A stretch of DNA of 32,058 bases from a virus: positions 1 to 32,058 of IMG/VR virus record IMGVR_UViG_3300028840_000270; one strand, written 5' to 3'. The notes beneath the pieces are model-generated. The model had not been told where the DNA came from. It made no database searches and saw only the letters and a program-made list of their open reading frames with translations. Below are positions 6,145 to 14,500 of the stretch, one piece after another (the stretch's first letter is position 1; each line of letters begins with the position of its first letter). The position numbers and the translations under genes are program-made.

Positions 6145-6978
6145 TTACCATGGAATGTCGTCTTCAACTTCTTCTGTTCCGCCGAGTTGGAAGTCCTCCG
6201 CAGCCTGCTCGACCGCCTTGGCAATCGGCTTGTCGCTCGGGTTCTCAAGGAAGTATTGGTGCAGGCGGACCAGCCCCTGCTTGCCTACCTCAGCCAGCTT
6301 CTTGCCTCCCAAGTCCATGAACTTCGGATGCCCCTCCGGCACCACCACGGAACCCCAATCCTTGGGATCGAAGGTCTCGGTAGGCTTGGCGGGTTTGGTA
6401 TCCACCACGATGCCCCGCTTGTTTGCCTCTATGTATATCGAGGAAACATAGCTTCGCAGGGTTTCTTCGGTATAGTCGCGGGACTTGTAGGCGTGGCGGA
6501 CGAGTGCGTCGATATACATGTGCTGCTCGGCCAATTGATCCAATGCCTGCTTCGGGTCGTTATCGGCGACGATAGTCTCGATGCTCTTCTTGGGGGCAGA
6601 ACTGGATGCTGGGGCGGGTTTTGCTGCCGCCCTGCCTTCCCATTCCACCTTGCCCGTCTTGCTGACCTTGATCACGTTCTGATCGACATGGGTGCCGTCC
6701 TTTTTGTTGAAGCTCTCATGCTCAAACGCGACCCCGTTCAGCCCATGCTTGCTCCGCGTGGAGGAGAGCGTCGCGGTCTTGCCCGCCATCTCTGTGGGCT
6801 GCGTTTGGTTCCAGAACTTGAGTGCGAGGATATCCCCATCCACTTCGATGAGTCCGTTCTGCACGGTGAATTCCCCGCGCTCTCCTTGGAAGGTCTTCGG
6901 TTCGTAAAGCCGCGTGACCTTGCCCGTTACCTTCTTGATGATGTCTTTGGGTTCAAACCCGTCTAGTTGTTTGCTCAT
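6145..6978 (-). CDS. SSB-like OB-fold protein with DDIPW tail, 277 aa
   Basis: Likely single-stranded DNA-binding protein of the replication/recombination set. Residues about 17-106 pattern as an OB fold (VTGKVTRLYEPKTF, GEFTVQNGLIEV, DGDILALKFWN). A Pro/Ala/Ser linker lies at about 118-131, and a helical domain follows at 140-260. The last residues EEVEDDIPW match the acidic, aromatic-ended tail by which bacterial SSBs (DDDIPF) recruit partners. It is longer than a typical SSB (about 170 residues) because of the extra helical domain. The ATG at 6978 is chosen over an upstream TTG at 6996, which would overlap the preceding stop. The leader AACACAAAATAAT has no Shine-Dalgarno. The nuclease and helicase genes nearby support the role. 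Confidence 0.7.
   Translation of the reverse strand: MSKQLDGFEPKDIIKKVTGKVTRLYEPKTFQGERGEFTVQNGLIEVDGDILALKFWNQTQPTEMAGKTATLSSTRSKHGLNGVAFEHESFNKKDGTHVDQNVIKVSKTGKVEWEGRAAAKPAPASSSAPKKSIETIVADNDPKQALDQLAEQHMYIDALVRHAYKSRDYTEETLRSYVSSIYIEANKRGIVVDTKPAKPTETFDPKDWGSVVVPEGHPKFMDLGGKKLAEVGKQGLVRLHQYFLENPSDKPIAKAVEQAAEDFQLGGTEEVEDDIPW
6561..6574. repeat. Dispersed palindrome copy 2 (TATCG-GCGA-CGATA)
   Basis: Inside the SSB-like gene, encoding T-I-V-A-D-N; identical in 16 bases to copy 1, although read in a different frame. Confidence 0.8.
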
Positions 6979-6989
6979 ATTATTTTGTG

Positions 6990-7226
6990 TTACCAAGTTG
7001 ATACATCTACCTCTAGTTCTTTAGTTTCTTTTGTTATCCTATCGTAGATTCGATAGAAGTTTGCGAACCCCCCAAGCGCGATGCGGATTTCCCATCTGCC
7101 AAGCCTATCCGGTTGGTGGTCTACATCATGTTCTGGTTGGTTGCTGATCCACTCAATGGCTTCCAAGCGATTCTCTTCTGGAAGCATATCAAGGTAGCTT
7201 ATGTCTGGTATGTTTTGTGTTTTCAT
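6990..7226 (-). CDS. Small hypothetical protein, 78 aa
   Basis: Starts in an ATGA overlap with the nuclease gene. The protein has an acidic N-terminus (SYLDMLPEENRLEAIEWISN), then His/Asp-rich VDHQPDRLG and a beta-type C-terminus (RWEIRIALGGFANFYRIYDR). No family recognised. Coupling to the nuclease suggests a shared pathway. The codons for YRIYDRI contain a variant palindrome with a 6-base centre (7040-7055). Confidence 0.65.
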   Translation of the reverse strand: MKTQNIPDISYLDMLPEENRLEAIEWISNQPEHDVDHQPDRLGRWEIRIALGGFANFYRIYDRITKETKELEVDVSTW

Positions 7227-7972
7227 TTTGGTTGGTATTTATTGATGTGTTGCCAGAGTTTGACCACCAATTGAAAGGCGGAGAATTCCCTCTGGATTGT
7301 TTCTTCGTCATACCACGCCTCGCCGATCCTGCCCGGTTCGGTCGTGCTAATGTATAGATTCACTCCTCTTGGGGCACCGACGATGTTAGCATATGCGCTA
7401 ATCTGCATCGGTTCCTTGCCATATGGAGCAATTTTATAGTCTGGCTTCGTCTTTCTTGACTTATAATCCAAGACATGGAGGATTCCATCGACCTCGATGA
7501 GAGCATCGGTGGTCCCCGCATAGCCTAGTTCCTGATTCACTAACCGCAGTTCGTGCTTTAGGAAGGTTACTTTGTGTTTCGCCACCCATTCGCGCACGGG
7601 AGAAACGTAAGTTTCCATTTCCGGATTGTAGGGTAGCCCTTGGAAGTGGTCTTCCAATGCCTTGTGAATCTCCGTGCCAAGGTCGGCGGCTTGCTCTACC
7701 TGCGCGAATGCATCCTCCATGATGCGGGCGCAGTAGACCTCATCCGTCTCGTCGGGATTGCGCGGAAGGGTTAGGCTCGCCATTAGAACCTGCTGCTGCT
7801 TCCAGCGGTCAAGCTCCGGCGCTGCCATCACCTTCATCACGGTGGTCACACTTGGGAACCATCCATGCTTCCGCGCATCGCGTAGTGTGGTCGGGCGGGG
7901 TTCACCCTTCTTGGAGAGAACGGTGTGACACGCATTCCCCTCCTTGTCATACCAATGTCCTCCCTCTTTCAT
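7223..7972 (-). CDS. PD-(D/E)XK exonuclease, RecB/Cas4-like, 249 aa
   Basis: Likely a DNA end-processing exonuclease for recombination or replication. The catalytic core is visible: the helix DLGTEIHKALEDHF at 97-110 (His103), KHELRLVNQELGYAGTTDAL with Glu141 and Asp156, then HVLDYKSRK with Asp169 and Lys171, and the Q-x-x-x-Y motif QISAYA at 190-195. This spacing is that of RecB-family nucleases found in many phages. About 95 residues precede the core (WFPSVTTVMKVM, LDRWKQQQVLMAS), usual for this family. It starts in an ATGA overlap and is followed by another, so it is translationally chained. No Cys cluster for a Cas4-type Fe-S site is visible. Confidence 0.85.
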   Translation of the reverse strand: MKEGGHWYDKEGNACHTVLSKKGEPRPTTLRDARKHGWFPSVTTVMKVMAAPELDRWKQQQVLMASLTLPRNPDETDEVYCARIMEDAFAQVEQAADLGTEIHKALEDHFQGLPYNPEMETYVSPVREWVAKHKVTFLKHELRLVNQELGYAGTTDALIEVDGILHVLDYKSRKTKPDYKIAPYGKEPMQISAYANIVGAPRGVNLYISTTEPGRIGEAWYDEETIQREFSAFQLVVKLWQHINKYQPK

Positions 7973-8112
7973 TCCTCATCCTCCACATCATCTGCCGGGC
8001 GGGAGATGCGGTAGATATCATCGTCGAGGACTTGGTTTGCGCATAACCCGTCGCGGATGTCGGCGTCAAGGAAGCTCAAGTCTTCCTCCAATGCCTCAAG
8101 TGGAGTAATCAC
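7969..8112 (-). CDS. Tiny acidic protein, 47 aa
   Basis: Supported mainly by position: the GTG at 8112 overlaps the upstream stop (GTGA) and its own stop overlaps the nuclease ATG (ATGA). The product is strongly acidic (ITPLEALEEDLSFLDADIRD, then a DDVEDEE end). The longer in-frame reading to 8436 runs through two other genes and looks shadow-like. Acidic mini-proteins in phage early operons are sometimes inhibitors of host nucleases or DNA mimics; nothing here proves that. Confidence 0.5.
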   Translation of the reverse strand: MITPLEALEEDLSFLDADIRDGLCANQVLDDDIYRISRPADDVEDEE

Positions 8113-8306
8113 TTCTCTTCTTCCTCTGGAGATTCCACGTAGGTCGCCGCAATGATCTCGCTCACACCCTTGAGGTGCTTGGCGATGGACTGGCATTGCT
8201 GGGCGTTCTTCAGTTCCCCGAGGTTGAACGTTCCCGTCTGGGCGGTGGCCTCGACCAAACGAAAGAAGATTTCGTCTTGGATTTTCTGGTTCTTGATCGA
8301 CTTCAT
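8109..8306 (-). CDS. Small hypothetical protein, 65 aa
   Basis: The ATG at 8306 sits in an ATGA overlap with the previous gene, deciding the start against an in-frame ATG at 8483 that precedes the upstream gene. Helical sequence (IKNQKIQDEIFFRLVEATAQ, then CQSIAKHLKGVSEIIAATY) with an acidic tail SPEEEEK. No family recognised. Confidence 0.6.
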   Translation of the reverse strand: MKSIKNQKIQDEIFFRLVEATAQTGTFNLGELKNAQQCQSIAKHLKGVSEIIAATYVESPEEEEK

Positions 8307-8473
8307 TTGCTGTAGTATTTGATGATGGAGCGGATTTTCTCCGCAACGGTTTGCTTCGCCGGGTTCGCTTGAACCGAGCGCAGTTTGGTTTGCAGGTATT
8401 GCATCGCCAGCGGGTCGATGCACGGACGGTCGCCAAAATACTCTCTGGCTCCGTAGTGTGTTTTGTTGTTCAT
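8303..8473 (-). CDS. Small hypothetical protein, first gene of the replication operon, 56 aa
   Basis: The protein is MNNKTHYGAREYFGDRP, then IDPLAMQYLQTKLRSV, then a basic helix VAEKIRSIIKYYSK. The ATG at 8473 is preferred to one at 8509 because a TTGACA / TACGTT promoter lies between them and predicts a transcript starting close to 8473. Its stop overlaps the next ATG. No family recognised. Confidence 0.55.
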   Translation of the reverse strand: MNNKTHYGAREYFGDRPCIDPLAMQYLQTKLRSVQANPAKQTVAEKIRSIIKYYSK

Positions 8474-8481
8474 GGACCGCC

Positions 8482-8509
8482 AACGTATCATCGGTGTTGG
8501 GAGTGTCAA
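8482..8509 (-). promoter_or_regulatory. Candidate sigma70-type promoter for the leftward operon
   Basis: On the - strand, TTGACA (8509-8504) is separated by 16 bases from TACGTT (8487-8482). The -35 is perfect, the -10 weak. The predicted transcription start falls within a few bases of the ATG at 8473, giving a very short or absent leader. It lies in the only sizeable gap (8474-8572) between structural and replication genes. Confidence 0.5.
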
Positions 8510-8528
8510 TACCTTTTTGTTTATTTTT

Positions 8529-8542
8529 TATCGGTGACGATA
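8529..8542. repeat. Dispersed palindrome copy 3 (TATCG-GTGA-CGATA), intergenic
   Basis: In the 99-base gap 8474-8572, just upstream of the candidate promoter. Its right arm also forms a second odd palindrome, GACGATAATCGTC, at 8536-8548. A good operator candidate. Confidence 0.8.
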
Positions 8543-8572
8543 ATCGTCTCCAGAGCCAGCATTCATGCGGGT

Positions 8573-11500
8573 CTATGGCTGATCGGGGTTGCCGATCTTC
8601 TTGGCTGCACGCTCCCCCATGAGCCTTGCTGTGGTTTGGTATGACTGCAATCGCCGCACATATTGCCTTGGCTCCAATCTACGAAGAGAGTTGTAGGCTT
8701 TGTCCATTCTGTCTGCCATGTATTTGCCATACTCCGTGACGTAAACCTCGTATTGTTTGTTGGTAGGTTCATACCCAAGGCGGCGGCGAACGTCATAGCG
8801 GGTTGGTATATCCGGTCCTTGCCCCTTGCTGATCACAAGATCGCGGAGCCTCTCGGCGCGTGAACTGCTAGGGAGATCAAAGACAATGGGAAGCCCACCT
8901 TTATACATCCTGTCCGATAGGTCTTTTGGCCCCGTTGTCTGCCCCAATGCATTCATGCTCTTCGTCCCGATCATCGGCCCAATCACAGGCACGTTGCTCC
9001 ACAGTGCCCCCTCCATTGACCTTCTATCCACGGGGTCGGATATGAAATCAGATACGTTGCGTGCCAGCGAAGTTCCCACGCCGGGGATGAATGTCTTTCC
9101 AACAAACATTGCCTGCCTCGCCAGTGCAGGAATGGCATCGTCCGCATTCCGTGACCGGATCAGTCCATCCATAAAGGCGGCGTAGGGTCCGCGTTGGTTG
9201 AAGGAGGTGAATGCCGACCCAAGCAGAATGGATGCGTCCGTAAGATCGGAGGGCGTTGCTTTGCTTGCCTCAAACCGTTTGCGGATTTTCATGTCATCGT
9301 AGGCTCCAGCCAGCATGAATGGAATGGCAAACGCCTCAAAGCCACGCTCAATGTTGATCGCAAACTTGGTTTTTCCAAAAAATACATTCAAAGCATTCCT
9401 TTTGTATTTCTTGTTATATGAATCGTAGAACTGCGGGTCGAGCCTGCGTTCGGGACCGTTGCCTGTGACCACGATCTTGAATGGCAGTTCATCGAACGGG
9501 TCTTCGTCCGATCCCTTGGATAGTGCAAGTAGTGCGCCAAACACAGCGGTTCCAGCTATTGTTTCAGTCATCCTCTGGCGGAACTGGGCATCCGTTCCAA
9601 GGGACTGGGCATATCGGCCCGCTCCTCCGCCCCTCTTGGAGAAGCTGTTCACAGCAAATCTAACGAATCCATAAGGAGAGAACCACGCCGCCTCGCGGAA
9701 GACGCGAGCAGGAACGATGGCGAAACCATAAACCATGCGGTAGAAGACCTTCTGTGTCTCGGTGGCTTTGTCGCTGTTCAATGATTCTCCAAGCCTTTCC
9801 AGCAACCCAATCGGAGGCGCGGAGGCGAAGCCAAGGTCGCGGATGTTGCGATCCTCCTTCTTCAACGCATCAAAGGTATTGTTGATCCTTCCGATGGATG
9901 CCAAGGCGTCGTTGAGCGAGGCGTTTAGAACCTGCTGGCTTGGAATCTCAAAGTTGGTCAGCGCCTCAACCCACGCAGAGCGGAACACATCGTCGGACAT
10001 TGCTCTCGCTTGCGTCTTGTTCACTCCCTTCGCCACCATCTCCTCAATGAATGCCTGCTTTTGGGAGAGGACAGCATTGGCTGCGGCCCTAGCGTCCTTT
10101 GCTGGGATTCCCGCCTTTTGCATGGCATCCATGGCATAGCGGGTCAGCCCCTGCTGCTCCAGCACGGACACCGCTCCCTCATCCAAAGCCTTTAACATCC
10201 TGCCGACATACTCCATCATGCCGACAATCATATTCTTCATTCCCTCCGCCCGCTGACCTTGCTGCCATTGCTTCTTGCCCTTGTTGTAGAGGCGAAGGAG
10301 AACATCGTCGTTGGAAAGGTATTCCACCACGCCTCGACGCTGAACATTGTTCTTGAAGCTGAATGCCATCTCCGAGAAGTAGGTCTTCCAGCTAGACACG
10401 AAGGTGTCGAAGGTCGTTGGCAATGCGGCGGGGTTGGTCGCCAGATTCTTCATCGTGTCCGTCATTAGATTGCGGAGGGAGAATCCAATTGGGGAGAAGA
10501 TGTTAACCGTTGCGGTCGGGATGCCAGACAATGCGTTCGCCGTGTAGTATGCAGCCAATGCCTCCCTCACCCTTGGTTGTAGCTTTGCGTCCGCTAGGAT
10601 GTCTTGAATCTCCTTGTAGGCGGTAGCAAGCTCCAACTCGGTTTTCGTTTTATCGTTGACGATAGAATCCAGTTCGGAGAGGCGGGCGTATTGCTCGCTT
10701 GTGAACCCTGTCCACCCATTGGCGGCGGCGATCTCGCTTGTTATATTCTTGGTCGGGTCGATTGCCCCGGTTCGGATTGCCCTCAAGAACTTCTCCATCC
10801 CACGGCGGGAGCGTTGATCACCTAGCTTGCCTTTAAGCGTGTCCTCAAATGCCTTGGCCTGCGCGGCGGCGAGAACCTTCTGGAGCGTGGCATCCATGAG
10901 GTCTGCCAATCGTCCGGCAGTCTTTGCATCCAGTCCTGCGTTGATCAGATAATCGTAGGCGACCTTCCTCTTCCACGCTGGGTCTTGTTGCTGGGCGAGC
11001 GGGGTGTTCTTGATCGCATCAATGATCGGGGCCAAGCTGCCTCTGGTCACGGCACGCTCGACCTGCGCCATCTTCCTGTTGAGATAGTTGATCTCATGCT
11101 GCCTCCACACAATGTCGGCGAGAATGCCAGCCGTGCTTTGATCGACACCAGCATTGACCAACCTGTCTACAAGCACAGGCTTCCAGTTGCGCTTGATTTT
11201 GTCTGCGACCCTCAACCCCAAGTCCAGCTTGTTTCGTAAATCTTGGGAAACAATATCACGAACCTTGTCTTCCCTCTTTTGCGGCCACCTCTGGACATCG
11301 CTTTGGAGTTCGGCAAGGCGCTCAATTTGGCGCTCCGCCTGCTTGTTGGGATCAGCCTCCTTCGCCACCTTCTTGACCGCAGAACGCATTCGGTTCTTGA
11401 GCTTCTGGTTGGAAACCATTTGGTCAAATTGACTGGAAAGAAACTCTTCTAGCTTGGTGTAGTCGCGCTTGGTAGACCCATCCTCATTCAGACCATTGAG

Positions 11501-14500
11501 CTTGGAGATGATCTTGTTAATGATGGTTCCCTTCCTTGCGTTGGAGATGGCAATATCGTCACCAACCTCTTTCACGAATTGCGAGATGGTTGTATTATCT
11601 TCCTTCAGTTCATTGCTAATTAGTCGGCGGAGCGTGGCATCGCTGATCGGGATGTCCATCTGACGGGACATGGATTCATCCCATGCTTGTTGGATACCCT
11701 CCCACTTGGCTTCGATAGCGTCTATGACCTCCGGGCTAGCATTGGCATCTTCCGCATCAGAAACCTCTTGCCCCCGGCGTGCCGCTATCTCTTCCGAGAT
11801 TCGCTTGTCCGCCTCTGCCATGCGGTCTGTGGATAGTTCGTTGTTGGAGAGGATGTTGGCAACCTGCTCGATCAAAGTCATCTTGGTATCCGGCGGCTCA
11901 CCCTTCAGCCCCAGCTTGATCAGCGTATCCTTCACGATGCCAGCCAAGTTCCTGCCCACCGCCATGTCCACCTCACCAAGCGGCCCCATCTTGTCCTCTT
12001 GGTCAGACATCGTTTTCCAGAATGTCTTCTCCAACCCGTCCGCTCCCTTGGTCTTCATCTTCTTGCGGTAGTTGGCGAGGTTCTTGCTAACAAGGTTCTT
12101 GATGTTCTGCGGAACAGATATGGTCAGTCCTTCATAGGTGAACTTCTGGAATCCCTCGATAGCCTTTACGATCTCCAGCGCCATCACCCACGGGTCTTTG
12201 CTGGAAGCGTCCGCCTTGTCCATCGCCTTCTCTACCGCCTTGCGAATCTCGACGCCGGTGCGGCTACCCGTCTCCTCTAGGTCGGTGTAGATAGCGTCGG
12301 CATCCTCCACCTTCGTCTTGTTCACCGCATTCACCGCATCACGGATCGCGTCGATCTGTTCTTGAGTGGCTTGAGGTCCGTAGATTTGAATGGCAACCGC
12401 ATTGACGATGCCTGTCTTCTGGCTTTCAGCGGCACGCTTTACCCAGCTTGCTAGGTTTTGGCGGGCTTGCAAATTGCGTGCGTCTTGCCCAACCCCTCCT
12501 GCGCCTGTGGCCAAATCATTGAACCGCTCGGTGAGAAGTTGGAGCATTCGGATATCCCCCTTGCCAGCGAGATTCACCGCATATTTGAAGAGTTCATTTC
12601 CGAGTTTCACCGCGCCAATTGTCTGTGCAACCTCTCTGTTCTCTTCAGCAGAGAGTTCTTTCCTAGTGAGTTCATTGATCTCGTCGGCGTAGTTGTTCGC
12701 CTCTTTTGGATCACGGCTCAACCGATCAATCAGATCGTATGCCTTTGCGGTTTGCTCTGGGTTTACTTCATCAGAATTGAACACATCCCTGCGGATCACT
12801 TCCTCGGTGCGGCGGTTGATGCCCACCGGCGTATCAATAATCTTACCGATATTCTTGATTCCAGCCTCTTGCTCTCTCCGTGGCTCCGCAGCCATTCTGC
12901 GGATATCGCTACCCTCTGGTAGCTTCTTCGTCTCGCGGATGATCCTCTCCCCGCTACCGTATCGCTTGATGCCCGCAGCCAAGACTGCCATAGCGCCTTG
13001 GTCGGATACCTCGAAATCAGTTCCAAAGATGCGGTTGATGGCGCGATTGATGATGTCCTTGAGCTTCGTCCACCAATTCACGCTGCGCTTGCTGCGGGCA
13101 ATGATCTTCTCAAAGGCAATGACCTGCGCCTCCTCAATCTGCACCTCGCCAGTCCTCTCGCTGTAGGCAGACTTAACGTAATTGGTGATGTTCTTCTTCT
13201 TGTCATCCGGAATTGATTCCCAGAATGATTGGAATGCCTCTTGAAACTCGGGGTCGGAGTAAATGAAGTGACCGATTTCGTGGGTGATGATGTCCTCCAA
13301 GTTGTCGGTCTTCTCAAGATAAGCGAGGTTGAGTTCAATTTCTCCGTTATCTACATAGTATCCAGCTTTGTTCTTATTCTCCGGGTCGTTGATGATCTTG
13401 ATGCGATCCGGGATTTTGCGACCGAAAAGTTTCTTCAACGCACTCTGCGCTTGCTTGGGTGTGTATTGCTCCTCTGCGGGGACGGGCTGGACTTCTTCTT
13501 CTACTGCCGCCTCGCGCCTTTCCCTTACGGGCTTGATATCCTTTTGCTCAACCGTCTGCAATTCTCCCGTCCTCTCGTTGCGGATGGTGAAGTATTGTTC
13601 TCCAAGCTCCGCTTCTTGCGGGGTAGACTCAAGCACCTCTTCTACTACGTAGGTCTGGGGTGAGCGGCCTGCTCTTACACGGTTGCCTGCTGCGATGCCT
13701 GATGGGGCGGCAGGCGCTGCTTCTGGTGTGGGTGCGGCGGCGGGTTCCGGCGCTGGTGTTACCCCCTCCGCTGGCGCAGGTTGAGTTGGCTCCTCGCCTA
13801 TCATTGGAGAAACTTGCGGTTCTTCTCTGATAGTAGGTGCGACCGGAGCTTCACCCTCGATCTCCGCGACCCTTTCTTCCGGCGTAAGTCTCGGCAGGGG
13901 AGCCTGTGCTTGCGCGAGGACAGCCTCTCCGTCCTCGTTAACGACGGGCTGGCCTTTGATCACATCGACCAACCCAGCTTGCGAGAGAGACGCGATCTGC
14001 TCCGGTGTAGCGGTATTCTCCGATACGGCACGAAGATCGGTCACCCTTTGCTCTTGCGTTATCGTTGCCGATACTGGCTCCTCCAACCCACGGGCAATCT
14101 CTGCTTGCTGTGCCTCTGCTTGGGCGAGGGGTTCGCCAGTCCTCTTGCGTAGTTCCGCATCCAGCATCGCCACATCCCGCTCCATCTGGCGAATCTCCAG
14201 ACCAAGGGATTCTGCGGCGGGATCGGTAGGCTCTAGCGCGGTGTAGACTTCTTTCTTTGCGGAGAGATTGTCCCTAGCGGTGTTGAGCGAGGCGACGATA
14301 CCCTTCGTCTCTTCGTCTGTCTCGCCAACGGAAAGCTCTCTCGACACCCTTTCGGCCTCAAGATTGATATTATCTTCCTCGATCTGCTCTGGAGACTTCT
14401 GCCTGCGGAAAGGAAGTGTGGCGAGCTTCACGCCACCGCCAGCACCAAGCATCATTCCAGACAACGCTAATGTGGCTGGAGCTACGTCTTTCGCTGCCTG

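Noticed and set aside
6061-6966. 301-codon + strand frame opposite the SSB-like gene
   Set aside because: Antisense shadow of the SSB-like gene and its neighbour; Leu/Val-rich composition is explained by the opposite strand's codon use.
7040-7055. TATCG-N6-CGATA, a possible 14th palindrome copy
   Set aside because: The centre is six bases, not four, so it changes the spacing of the half-sites; kept only as a variant.
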